Made by a program: the position numbers and the translations under genes. A model generated the notes under the pieces. The model did not search any database and was not told the DNA's origin. It was given only the letters and a program-made list of their open reading frames with translations. From the NCBI GenBank assembly GCA_047605205.1, contig JASGGE010000007.1:1-58174 (forward strand): a stretch of 58,174 bases of DNA, written 5' to 3'. The stretch is from Siphonobacter sp047605205 (GTDB lineage Bacteria > Bacteroidota > Bacteroidia > Cytophagales > Spirosomataceae). This document shows, piece after piece, positions 46,280 to 54,363 of this stretch (position 1 is the first letter of the stretch; each line of letters begins with the position of its first letter).

Positions 46280-47185
46280 TTATTTTTTTCGGAACAGTCC
46301 CAGGGTCTTGTCAATTACAGCCCCCAGTATTAATCCAGCTACGGCACACAACAGAGCATTTGCTAACCAAGCCAGCGAAGGAATCGAAATGAGGTGTTCT
46401 AACTGCTCCTGAGCATGGTGTAATACCGGAATTCCATGCACAATTAGCTCGGCTCCAACCCACAACATAGCTACAGTACCAATATACCCCAGGGCTGTCA
46501 GCAAACGCGGCATCGCTTTCACTAGCCCATACCCAAATTTTCGTAGGGCAAGGGGGCGATGTTCTTTTGCCAGGTGTACGCCCATATCATCCATTTTCAC
46601 GATCACACCAACGGTACCGTATACGCCAACGGTAATCACAACGGCAACAAAAAGCATCACGAGCACCTGAGACACAAACGGCTGAGCTGTTACGGTTCCG
46701 TAGGTAATCACCATGATTTCCGAAGAAAGAATCAGGTCCGTACGCACGGCACTATCCACTCTCGTTTTTTCAAGTTGTTCTGGTGTAATAGCCGTAATTT
46801 CCTCCTCTGAGTCGTCATGTTCATGATGAGAACCAAACATGGAGTGTACCTTTTCATACCCCTCAAAACACAAGTAGGCACCTCCCAACATCAAAATATA
46901 CGGAATGATCCAGGGTAAGTATACCCCCAATATCAGCACAATAGGGGTAACCAGAAAGATTTTATTGATAATTGATTTCTTAGCAATCTTATAAATGATT
47001 ACCAGTTCACGCGAAGGGTCAAGCCCTACGACGTATTTGGGGGTTACGGCGGTGTCGTCAATCACCACTCCCGATACTTTACTGGTGGTTTTGGCAACTT
47101 GGGTAGGAATATCATCCAGACTTGCCGCACTAGCCTTTACCAGGGCTGCCACGTCATCTAAAAGAGCTAAAAGCCCTGAGGCCAT
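46280..47185 (-). CDS. DUF808 (YedI-type) inner membrane protein
   Basis: 301 residues. The start MASGLLALLDDVAALVKASA and the continuation DDIPTQVAKTTSKVSGVVID match YedI/DUF808. About six to seven TM helices follow, with a cytoplasmic acidic/His loop (HHEHDDSEEE, about 123-132). Function unknown in the family. It is monocistronic. Confidence 0.93.
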   Translation of the reverse strand: MASGLLALLDDVAALVKASAASLDDIPTQVAKTTSKVSGVVIDDTAVTPKYVVGLDPSRELVIIYKIAKKSIINKIFLVTPIVLILGVYLPWIIPYILMLGGAYLCFEGYEKVHSMFGSHHEHDDSEEEITAITPEQLEKTRVDSAVRTDLILSSEIMVITYGTVTAQPFVSQVLVMLFVAVVITVGVYGTVGVIVKMDDMGVHLAKEHRPLALRKFGYGLVKAMPRLLTALGYIGTVAMLWVGAELIVHGIPVLHHAQEQLEHLISIPSLAWLANALLCAVAGLILGAVIDKTLGLFRKK

Positions 47186-47226
47186 TGTTTTAGGTGTTTA
47201 ATTTAAAAGCTTCGCTACATTTGGAT

Positions 47227-47379
47227 TTAACGGTAGCTCTGCTGAATGGGAACAAAGATCTGAGTAAACAGTGGGGATACAACGGAATTATTCGATGGAT
47301 GGTTACCCGGCTGGACTAAGCCCTGTCTTTGATCAATGAACTTCACAGCTTTCCAACCCCGAATAGAATCAACCGAACG
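47227..47379 (-). pseudogene. Unidentified C-terminal coding scrap
   Basis: Between DUF808 and fumC a 51-codon minus-strand frame stays open to TAA at 47227. It has protein-like content (GWKAVKFIDQRQGLV, VSPLFTQIFVPIQQSYR) but no start codon. I cannot name the family. It could be an eroded gene end or chance. Confidence 0.3.
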
Positions 47380-47415
47380 TTAAAGCAAGTATATTTTGCG
47401 AAAGATTCCTAACAG

Positions 47416-47448
47416 AAAGAGCGTCCGACGATACTCGAACGCTCTTTT
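47416..47448 (-). terminator. Terminator downstream of fumC
   Basis: AAAGAGCGT pairs with ACGCTCTTT around a 14-nt loop, 20 bp after the fumC stop. Confidence 0.65.
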
Positions 47449-47467
47449 GTATATGCCCTATCAAAAC

Positions 47468-48865
47468 TTAGATCTTGCCTACCATGTTTTCGGGTTTTAC
47501 CCACTCGTCGAATTCTTCGGGAGTCAGGTAACCCAATGCAACAGCTGTTTCTTTTAAAGTAGAGCCGTTTTTATGAGCGGTTTGAGCAATTTCGGCCGAT
47601 TTATAATAGCCGATTTTGGTGTTCAGAGCCGTCACTAGCATCAATGAATTATTGACGTGCTTTTTGATATTATCGTATAGAGGCTCTATCCCCACAGCAC
47701 ACTTATCGTTGAAGGCTACGCAAACGTCACCAATCAAACGAGCGGAGTGTAAGAAGTTGTAGATCATAACGGGTTTGAACACATTCAATTCAAAATGCCC
47801 GTTTGAGCCGCCAATAGTAATGGTCACGTCATTTCCCATCACCTGAGCAGCTACCATAGTCATGGCTTCGCACTGGGTAGGATTTACTTTACCGGGCATA
47901 ATCGAGCTACCGGGTTCGTTATCGGGAATGAATATTTCGCCAATTCCTGCCCGAGGGCCTGAAGACAGCATCCGAATGTCATTACCGATTTTCATCAGGC
48001 TAACGGCAACCGTTTTTAAGGCTCCGTGCGATTCTACGATGGCATCGTGAGCCGCCAAAGCTTCAAATTTATTTTCAGCCGTTACGAAAGGTAATCCCGT
48101 CAACTCGGCAATATTCCTGGCAACCCGTTCTGAGTAACCGTCGGGAGTGTTAATTCCTGTTCCTACAGCGGTACCTCCTAAGGCCAGCTCAGACAAGTGA
48201 GCCAACGTATTTTTAATGGCTTTAAGACCATGATTTAACTGGGATACGTACCCCGAAAATTCCTGGCCGAGTGTCAAGGGCGTGGCATCCATAAAATGCG
48301 TCCGGCCAATTTTCACCACGTTTTTAAATGCTTCTGATTTCGCTTGTAAGGTATCCCGCAGTTTTTCAATTCCGGGAATGGTCACTTCGATTAGAATTTT
48401 GTAAGCGGCAATGTGCATTGCCGTTGGGAAGGTATCGTTAGACGACTGCGATTTATTCACATCGTCATTGGGATGAACGGTTTTTTGCTTATCCGACAAT
48501 TCGCCACCGTTGATGACGTGAGCCCGGTATGCTACCACTTCGTTCACATTCATGTTCGACTGCGTTCCTGAACCCGTCTGCCAGACTACCAGTGGGAACT
48601 GGTCGCTCAGGTTACCTGCCAGAATTTCATCACATACCTGAGCAATCAGGTTTTTCTTTTCTTCGGATAAAACTCCCAGTTCGAAATTGGTAATAGCCGC
48701 TGCTTTCTTCAGATACGCAAATGCCTGAATGATTTCTTTCGGCATTTTATTGATATCCTGAGCAATTGGAAAGTTCAGGATCGAACGTTGGGTTTGGGCT
48801 CCCCAGTACACATGAGCGGGTACTTGCACTTCACCCATGGTGTCTTTCTCAATACGGTATTCCAT
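47468..48865 (-). CDS. fumC: Fumarate hydratase, class II
   Basis: TCA-cycle enzyme interconverting fumarate and malate. The 465-residue protein has the superfamily signature GSSIMPGKVNPTQCE with the catalytic Ser loop, the TGSGTQSNMNVNEV and VHPNDDVNKSQSSNDTFPTA segments, and KIGRTHFMDATPLTLGQE split across the active site. The C terminus (GSTLKETAVALGYLTPEEFDEWV) separates it from aspartate ammonia-lyase. It is transcribed alone. Confidence 0.96.
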   Translation of the reverse strand: MEYRIEKDTMGEVQVPAHVYWGAQTQRSILNFPIAQDINKMPKEIIQAFAYLKKAAAITNFELGVLSEEKKNLIAQVCDEILAGNLSDQFPLVVWQTGSGTQSNMNVNEVVAYRAHVINGGELSDKQKTVHPNDDVNKSQSSNDTFPTAMHIAAYKILIEVTIPGIEKLRDTLQAKSEAFKNVVKIGRTHFMDATPLTLGQEFSGYVSQLNHGLKAIKNTLAHLSELALGGTAVGTGINTPDGYSERVARNIAELTGLPFVTAENKFEALAAHDAIVESHGALKTVAVSLMKIGNDIRMLSSGPRAGIGEIFIPDNEPGSSIMPGKVNPTQCEAMTMVAAQVMGNDVTITIGGSNGHFELNVFKPVMIYNFLHSARLIGDVCVAFNDKCAVGIEPLYDNIKKHVNNSLMLVTALNTKIGYYKSAEIAQTAHKNGSTLKETAVALGYLTPEEFDEWVKPENMVGKI

Positions 48866-48887
48866 TGATTTTGAGTTAACGGTTCAG

Positions 48888-48927
48888 TTGTATCCAATAC
48901 CGGGGTTCGAATCCCGAAAGGATACCA
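48888..48927. other. tRNA T-arm-like element upstream of fumC
   Basis: GTATCC pairs with GGATAC and encloses CGGG-GTTCGAAT-CCCG, which carries the T-loop sequence TTCGAATCC. It looks like the 3' part of a tRNA, but there is no D or anticodon arm. It may be a tRNA relic or just a stem-loop in the fumC leader. Confidence 0.35.
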
Positions 48928-49267
48928 GCAATTTCCCGCAAAGCTACCAAGCGATTGAAACGAGCAATACTTTTGTTTGTAAATTTTATATAGCTCCCTT
49001 TAAAACAAAGGGCGAATGTTGAATCAACGAAGGTGTCTTTGGATAATCCGACGGCTACTACATTTTGTCAATTCAGCACTTATCAGTCGAGAGTCATTAC
49101 CTTTCACTGAGCCTTCATGATCCTGTATTTTAGCAGGATTCGTACCCGAGTTCGGGTACTTTTTTTGAGAAAATACCTGTAACTGCATATTTTTCGTTTA
49201 AATACACCCGTTATACGAGGATAAAGGATTATTTTTGTTTTGAATGGTTCCTAAATTCTGACTTGCC
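48928..49267. other. Intergenic region between fumC and the serine hydrolase
   Basis: No gene recognised. It ends with two plus-strand hairpins: ATCCTG/CAGGAT near 49119-49139 and then a terminator. This arrangement could be an attenuating leader of the serine hydrolase gene or the 3' end of a small RNA. Confidence 0.3.
49142..49167 (+). terminator. Orphan intrinsic terminator 100 bp before the serine hydrolase gene
   Basis: GTACCCG-AGTT-CGGGTAC followed by T7 is a strong plus-strand terminator, yet no plus-strand gene precedes it. It implies a short transcript starting after 48866. Confidence 0.7.
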
Positions 49268-50704
49268 GTGGCCGCTGTTCGTTCTTGCCTTATCATAATC
49301 CTTTGTGGTCTTTTTTGTTTATTAAGCTGCTCACAAAGCCCACGTGACGCTGCTGCTCTGATAGTAGCCACGAATCCATCCGCTCCAGTAAATGATAGTA
49401 TTGCCCGGCAATTCAATCCTGCCGAGGCTAGTCATAAAGCCGCTCTACTCGATACTTTCTTCCATAATCTTCAGCAGAAGTATGGGTTTAATGGAACCGT
49501 ATTAGTGGCTCAGTACGGACACGTCATCTATAAAGGAGCCTTTGGTTATCGAAACTTAAGTCAGCGGGATACATTAACAACAACAACCCCCTTTCAGCTA
49601 GCCTCTGTTTCGAAGCAATTTACGGCCGTATCAATTATGCAATTGAAGGAAAAAGGACTCCTTAAATATGACGATCCGGTCTGGAAGTATATTCCTGATT
49701 TTCCCTATGATTCGAGCATTACTCTACGCATGCTACTAACCCACCGATCGGGTTTACCCAGTTATCAATATGGCTTAGAACGTTTTTATAATAAGTCCCA
49801 GCCCCTTTCTAACAGCGAAGTGGTTGAAAAACTGTGTCAATACAAACCCGTTGCCTATGGCAGCCCGGACCAGCGGTTTCATTATAACAATACTAACTAT
49901 GTGTTATTGGCCTATATCGTCGAAAAGGTTAGTGGTAAACCTTTTAGCCAATACGCGGAAGAACATTTGTTTCGGCCCCTAGGCATGAACAATACGTTCG
50001 TTTACGACGGTCATAATGAAAATAAACTTACGGCGGCAGCTATGGGTTATACGGGGGGTCGCCGTTCCATGGCTATCGATTATCTGGATAGCGTAACGGG
50101 TGATAAAAGCCTGTATTCCACCGCTGAAGACTTATTCAAGTGGGATCGTGGTTTGTATAGTGAACAATTAGTCAGCCAGAAATCACTGGAAGAGGCCTTC
50201 CGCCCGGCTCATGATGATGCGAACCTGATCACTAAAAATTACGGATTTGGCTGGCGTCTGCAAAAAATTCCCAATGAACAGTGGCTCACTTTCCATACTG
50301 GCTGGTGGCACGGCTTCAAGAACTATTTCATGCGAAACCGGGCCGATCAGAGTACCATTATTTTGCTTTCGAATGTTGCCAATAGCTACATGTCTCAGGT
50401 AAAAATGGTACAGGCCATTTTATACCCAGAAAAAGCCCGTTTCTTCCTGCGTGGCGAAAATATTGATCCAGAAAGTGGCGAATTACCCGGTGAAAGTTTG
50501 CAAGGAGGTGGGGCTCACCTGGGAACAGCCGAGCTTTCACTATCTGATTTGTACAAAATGCTTCCTCCGGCACCCATTGCCCGCAAAGCGGTTCGCCATG
50601 CAAAAGGCAAGCATGCTGTAGTTCGAAAAGGGCATAAGAAAGGAAGCGTAAATAAAGCGGTTGTTCATAAAAAGGCGGCCTCTAAAAAGAAGAAACGTAG
50701 ATAA
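49268..50704 (+). CDS. Lipoprotein serine hydrolase, class C beta-lactamase-like, with lysine-rich tail
   Basis: Exported penicillin-binding-protein fold enzyme. The GTG start at 49268 gives a lipoprotein signal (IIILCGLFCLLSC). Catalytic motifs are SVSK (SxxK), YNN in FHYNNTNY (YxN) and HTG in FHTGWWHG. This group includes D-aminopeptidases, esterases and peptidoglycan hydrolases; true beta-lactamase activity is unlikely to be its main job. The last 45 residues are extremely basic (AKGKHAVVRKGHKKGS to KKKKRR), which is unusual and may bind acidic polymer or nucleic acid. Confidence 0.88.
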   Translation: MAAVRSCLIIILCGLFCLLSCSQSPRDAAALIVATNPSAPVNDSIARQFNPAEASHKAALLDTFFHNLQQKYGFNGTVLVAQYGHVIYKGAFGYRNLSQRDTLTTTTPFQLASVSKQFTAVSIMQLKEKGLLKYDDPVWKYIPDFPYDSSITLRMLLTHRSGLPSYQYGLERFYNKSQPLSNSEVVEKLCQYKPVAYGSPDQRFHYNNTNYVLLAYIVEKVSGKPFSQYAEEHLFRPLGMNNTFVYDGHNENKLTAAAMGYTGGRRSMAIDYLDSVTGDKSLYSTAEDLFKWDRGLYSEQLVSQKSLEEAFRPAHDDANLITKNYGFGWRLQKIPNEQWLTFHTGWWHGFKNYFMRNRADQSTIILLSNVANSYMSQVKMVQAILYPEKARFFLRGENIDPESGELPGESLQGGGAHLGTAELSLSDLYKMLPPAPIARKAVRHAKGKHAVVRKGHKKGSVNKAVVHKKAASKKKKRR

Positions 50705-50708
50705 TATA

Positions 50709-50740
50709 AAAGGCTGACCGGAATGGTCAGCCTTTATTTT
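50709..50740. terminator. Terminator of the serine hydrolase gene
   Basis: AAAGGCTGACC and its complement make an 11-bp stem with a 5-nt loop and an AT-rich T tract. Confidence 0.8.
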
Positions 50741-50795
50741 TCAGGGTACTAAAACTGTTGAAAGTTGAACGAACGTATATACTAAAAAGATTGCT

Positions 50796-51038
50796 TTATA
50801 GTGAAATAATTCCATGCCGTAAGGCATATACAATTGCTTCAGTGCCAGAATTAACCCCCAATTTCAGATAAACCCGTTTTAAGTGCGTTTGAACCGTATG
50901 AAATGTAATACCACACTGGTGAGCAATCATCTTGTAACTCATACCCTGGGCTAAAAAAGCGAGCACTTGTTGTTCCCGATAGGTTAACCTATCGGTACGA
51001 TATTCTAATTCTCTGGGCGACAAATAATAGGGCTTCAT
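50796..51038 (-). CDS. Stand-alone LuxR-type HTH protein
   Basis: 80 residues from ATG 51038, little more than a LuxR/FixJ-type HTH: LTYREQQVLAFLAQGMSYKM, then CGITFHTVQTHLKRVYLKLG. There is no receiver or ligand-binding domain. It is divergent from the sigma factor of the accessory cluster, with a 226-bp gap, and so is a candidate regulator of it. Confidence 0.8.
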   Translation of the reverse strand: MKPYYLSPRELEYRTDRLTYREQQVLAFLAQGMSYKMIAHQCGITFHTVQTHLKRVYLKLGVNSGTEAIVYALRHGIISL

Positions 51039-51197
51039 AATAGTAGCGTGTTCGAAGGTTTGCCTACTGAGTCGCAAGAAAACGAAGCCAGGGAAACACA
51101 GATCACAAAAAATATAAAAAATTTAAAGCAGCCTCCTCTCAAAATCTGAGTTTCTGCTTATTAATTTGATGATAAGTACTCGTGTTGGCTAAGTAGG

Positions 51198-51205
51198 TAT
51201 GTTTG
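51198..51205 (+). promoter_or_regulatory. Possible -7 promoter element for the sigma-factor cluster
   Basis: TATGTTTG matches TAnnTTTG, 60 bp before the sigma-factor ATG. I did not find a well-spaced -33 element. Confidence 0.3.
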
Positions 51206-51264
51206 TGTGTGAGCCTATTACTCCTTATTATTACTATTCCTAATATTTGTTTTTTCAATTTGAT

Positions 51265-51849
51265 ATGCTTTTCTCGAAACGTACCGACGCTGAGCTAATG
51301 GCTGGCATACGAGCTGGCGGTTCCCTGCGACGAAGTACGGAAAACCACTTGTATGACCAGTACCGGTATTTGATTCGCGAAGCCAGTTTCAAACATAAAC
51401 TGACTCCTGAAGACTGTGCCAGTGCCTATTCAGACGCCCTGTTAACCGTTATCGAACACATCGCTTCAGGCCGCTTTGAGGGCCGTTCGGGAATCAAAAC
51501 ATACCTCTATCAAATTTTTTCGAATAAATGTGTTGACCTGTTACGAAAAAATACGACTAATCGGGCAAACGTTTATGACACCTTACCACTAGATGATTTC
51601 CCATTGGCAGATGAAACCCGAAATGCCATTCAACGCATGATGATTCAAGGGGACATACACGTACTCAGACAGCGTTTAACGGAACTTGGTGATAAATGCC
51701 GACAAATGGTATTGGCCTGGGGAGAAGGATTTTCAGACGAAGAGATTGCTCAGGAATTAGGCTATCATTCGTCAGCCGTTGCCAAAACCAGTCGATTGCG
51801 TTGTTTGGAACGGTTACGTAATCTGTACATGGGATCCATTAAAAAATAG
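51265..51849 (+). CDS. Sigma-70 family (ECF-like) RNA polymerase sigma factor
   Basis: 194 residues from ATG 51265; the frame starts six codons earlier with TTG. Region 2 spans about residues 20-100 (YDQYRYLIREASFK, SGIKTYLYQIFSNKCVDLLRK) and region 4 ends the protein (FSDEEIAQELGYHSSAVAKT, CLERLRNLY). It would direct RNA polymerase to specific promoters. Seven bases separate it from a membrane-spanning TPR protein gene, the usual position of an anti-sigma factor. First gene of the cluster running to the CHAT gene. Confidence 0.88.
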   Translation: MLFSKRTDAELMAGIRAGGSLRRSTENHLYDQYRYLIREASFKHKLTPEDCASAYSDALLTVIEHIASGRFEGRSGIKTYLYQIFSNKCVDLLRKNTTNRANVYDTLPLDDFPLADETRNAIQRMMIQGDIHVLRQRLTELGDKCRQMVLAWGEGFSDEEIAQELGYHSSAVAKTSRLRCLERLRNLYMGSIKK

Positions 51850-51856
51850 CTCGCCT

Positions 51857-52555
51857 ATGAATGAGCTGGAACAAGTAGAACGATTTTTCCAGGGAGAAAT
51901 GTCGGAAGCAGAACGACAAAATTTTGAAAACGCTATCATTTCAGATGAAGCTCTGGCTTCGGCAGCAGCTTTCTATTTACAAACCAGGCAAGCGGCTCGT
52001 CTGGAAGTAATTGCTAGCAAGCAGTGGAATACTCAACCCATACCTTTAAAAACCAACTGGGCACGTTATAGTGCTGGCATTGCCGCTACCATTTTGCTGC
52101 TGGCTGGAACTTGGTTTTTCTGGTTTAAACCCAATACCGATCGGTCTGTCCTGGCTAATCAGTATATTCAGGATCATTTCGTAACCCTGAATGCAACGAT
52201 GGGCAGTAGTGAAAACACCCTTCAACAAGGGATTAGTCTCTATAATCAAGGTAAAATTACCGAAGCTCAGAAATTTTTCAATACCTGGATTCAAGTTCAT
52301 CCAGCCGACACCGAAGCACAACAGCTAGCCGGAATTACAGCTTTACGATTACGGCAGTACGATGAAGCAGTTAAACACTTTCAGGCCTTAAGCCGTCGTA
52401 CGGATTTATACGCTAATTCTGGGCCTTTTTACGAAGCAATTGCCCGTTTGCAACGCCAGCAACCTGGGGATGAAGCAGCCGCTCAAAAACTACTCGAATG
52501 GGTCGTTGCTGAAAAACTTCCGGGCAATGAGCAAGCCCGCCATTGGATAAAGTAG
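51857..52555 (+). CDS. Single-pass TPR protein, probable anti-sigma factor
   Basis: 232 residues from ATG 51857. The N terminus (MNELEQVERFFQGEMSEAER) has the composition of the cytoplasmic sigma-binding part of Bacteroidota anti-sigma proteins. A TM helix follows at about 71-90. The outer part holds two or three TPR units (LQQGISLYNQGKITEAQKFF, GITALRLRQYDEAVKHFQAL). The arrangement suggests that an extracytoplasmic TPR-mediated contact controls release of the sigma factor. No zinc-binding anti-sigma motif is visible, so the function comes from layout. Confidence 0.65.
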   Translation: MNELEQVERFFQGEMSEAERQNFENAIISDEALASAAAFYLQTRQAARLEVIASKQWNTQPIPLKTNWARYSAGIAATILLLAGTWFFWFKPNTDRSVLANQYIQDHFVTLNATMGSSENTLQQGISLYNQGKITEAQKFFNTWIQVHPADTEAQQLAGITALRLRQYDEAVKHFQALSRRTDLYANSGPFYEAIARLQRQQPGDEAAAQKLLEWVVAEKLPGNEQARHWIK

Positions 52556-52579
52556 TAATCTTTTAAAACCTATATATCA

Positions 52580-52834
52580 ATGAAACACCAAACAATCTCA
52601 AACAGCCATTCTGCGATGAATTTCTTTCTGTCTTCTCAGGCTACTGATTTGTTGACTTTCAATACTAATTTGAGGGTCATCGATTTAACCAGGGCAAATT
52701 TCAATTTAATTTCTTTTATGCTCTCGCCCGGCCCGGATGAAACCCCAACCCGCCCTGGTACTAGCTCTGGTGATATTAAAAAACCTAAAGAAGGTGGTGA
52801 CACCACCGAAACAGAGACCATCGAAAGCAATTAG
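52580..52834 (+). CDS. 84-residue peptide carrying the SPGPDETPTRPGT motif
   Basis: No known family. It starts 24 bp after the TPR protein gene with ATG and has no signal peptide. The first 50 residues are Asn/Ser/Leu-rich; then comes SPGPDETPTRPGT and an acidic, Thr/Glu-rich end (GGDTTETETIESN). The same 13-residue motif occurs in the subtilase frame just before its catalytic domain. A role as protease substrate, competitive inhibitor or detached propeptide is inferred from that sharing. A strong terminator follows at once. Confidence 0.65.
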   Translation: MKHQTISNSHSAMNFFLSSQATDLLTFNTNLRVIDLTRANFNLISFMLSPGPDETPTRPGTSSGDIKKPKEGGDTTETETIESN

Positions 52835-52855
52835 TTTTTAAAGAATATCTATTTT

Positions 52856-52898
52856 AAACGTTCATTATAAATACAAGTATTTATAATGAACGTTTTTT
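52856..52898 (+). terminator. Strong terminator between the small peptide gene and the subtilase frame
   Basis: A perfect 18-bp stem (52856-52873 with 52878-52895) has a CAAG loop and is followed by T. It lies inside the otherwise collinear cluster, so most transcripts from the sigma side should stop after the peptide gene. Confidence 0.85.
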
Positions 52899-52944
52899 TA
52901 TATTTTAGAGTACCATTTTCTTTAACCTTTTAATCTATTCCGCT

Positions 52945-53235
52945 ATGTACACGAAACCACTTGATTTCAATTGGTCAAATGAACAAGAAGTCATTTCTTA
53001 CTTCAAAAAAAACCATAAAGTATCTGTCTTCCTGACCCCCTATGGGTATACCCTACAGGATGAAGCCATATTAAAGTTTGAAGATGACCGACATATTATT
53101 GCCAATATAAAAGGAGAAGACATTTATCTTTTTACGTTTCATCAGAAAGAAGACGAAGAACTTTTAAGAAGGTATTACCAGGCAGATAATCAGGAACGCA
53201 TAGCCGTATTAAAAAAAGAAAGAAGCAAAAAGTAG
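52945..53235 (+). CDS. 96-residue N-terminal piece of the interrupted subtilase
   Basis: If translation stops at the first TAG, this is the product: MYTKPLDFNWSNEQEVISYF onward, an alpha/beta-looking domain ending in a highly charged helix (KKERSKK). It has no signal peptide. It could act as a free propeptide-like domain. Its identity as part of the protease rests on the uninterrupted frame continuing beyond the stop. Confidence 0.45.
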   Translation: MYTKPLDFNWSNEQEVISYFKKNHKVSVFLTPYGYTLQDEAILKFEDDRHIIANIKGEDIYLFTFHQKEDEELLRRYYQADNQERIAVLKKERSKK

Positions 53236-54363
53236 TTTAAAAAAACCTGCTCTTGTGGCTCCGAGCGATTTATTTTAATTAGTGGAGAAAATGTAGGTAC
53301 TTCTGATTTTGATAATACGGTATTTGTCATTTCTCCTGGACCTGATGAAACACCAACCCGACCCGGAACGGGAAAAGGAACTATTGGATCAGGTAAATCC
53401 GGAGATTCAAATGGTGAATCAACCTCATCGGTAAACACGAATAGACTTGACAGTAAATTAATAGATTCAAAAAGGTGTCCGGTCATCGTTGCAGATACAG
53501 GTTTTGACCTAACCCCTTTAAATCAAAACCCAGTACTGCCTGCGTATAATACGCTCCGTTTTTGAAAAAAAACATCCGCCTGTACAAATAATACCAAACA
53601 AATCGGCTGAAATTTTATCGAACAAAACAATCAGTTCAACGATGACTATCCCGGCCAGCATGGCACACCTATTGGCGGCATTATTTGCAGCAATAATGAG
53701 GCTTCACTGCATCCTTTGAAAAATTTTGACGAAACTGGATATGGTACTCTATTTGATATTCTGTGCTCTCTTTCTTACGTTGAATCACTTCCTCAAACTT
53801 GCCTGATTAACGCCAGTTTCGGCTGCTTCTCGAAAGTCATTCATCCCTTTTTAGAGCAAAAAATAAATGCGTTAAATGGAAAAGCCTTACTCATTGTCGC
53901 AGCCGGGAATAGACCTAGTGCAACGGCTGCTCCAATCAATTACTCCACTTCTGCTCTAAAGTTTTTCCCAGCGTGTTACGAGGCTCCTAATGTAATATCA
54001 GTAACTTCGTTAAAGCTCATCCGGAAGGGTACTCCCCAGTTTTTAAAGCCTTTGCTCTGGGCAGGTCTGCTAAAAAAAACCTATATCGCACCACATGAAA
54101 ATTATTCAAAAGATTATATCGATATTGGCGTGTTGACTCAAAAAGGATTTTATCCTAACCCATTCGATTCAACCTTGCCTGAGCACGAAGGCAGTTCGTA
54201 TGCTACGGCTTTTGTTACTCAACTAGCAGCTAAACTTTTTGCCAGTACGGGTATAATACCCTCAAAATCTGACTTATTAAATTCTATTGAAGAGGAAAAT
54301 CAATCCGGTTTTGAATTTAATTCGTTTCCAATTAAAAATGGGCGAATTCTTAAAAATATATAG
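52945..54363 (+). pseudogene. S8 (subtilisin-like) protease frame interrupted by three in-frame stops
   Basis: One reading frame of 472 codons runs from ATG 52945 to TAG 54361 with no frameshift. Stops occur at codon 97 (TAG, 53233), codon 207 (TGA, 53563) and codon 222 (TGA, 53608). The S8 catalytic set is present: Asp184 in IVADTGFD, His239 in GQHGTPIGGII, oxyanion Asn322 in IVAAGN and Ser418 in EGSSYATAF. The second TGA sits in IG-stop-NF, where the family has the conserved GWNF, and the first in RF-stop-KK, also a usual Trp place. The N-terminal region (about 1-180) includes SPGPDETPTRPGT. There is no signal peptide. It could be a recent pseudogene or a readthrough-dependent gene; the last 26 bp overlap the CHAT gene. 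Confidence 0.75.

Noticed and set aside
48888..48927. Complete tRNA upstream of fumC
   Set aside because: Only a T-arm-like hairpin and a short closing stem exist; no D arm, anticodon arm or acceptor of proper length.
53540..53640. Selenocysteine at the two TGA codons of the subtilase
   Set aside because: Family alignment from memory favours Trp (GWNF), no redox motif surrounds the sites, and no obvious SECIS-like hairpin was seen right after either TGA.
52945..54363. Genome-wide reassignment of UGA to Trp
   Set aside because: Other genes in the window use TGG for Trp, and the symporter gene ending at 41477 terminates with TGA, so the standard code applies; any readthrough would be local.
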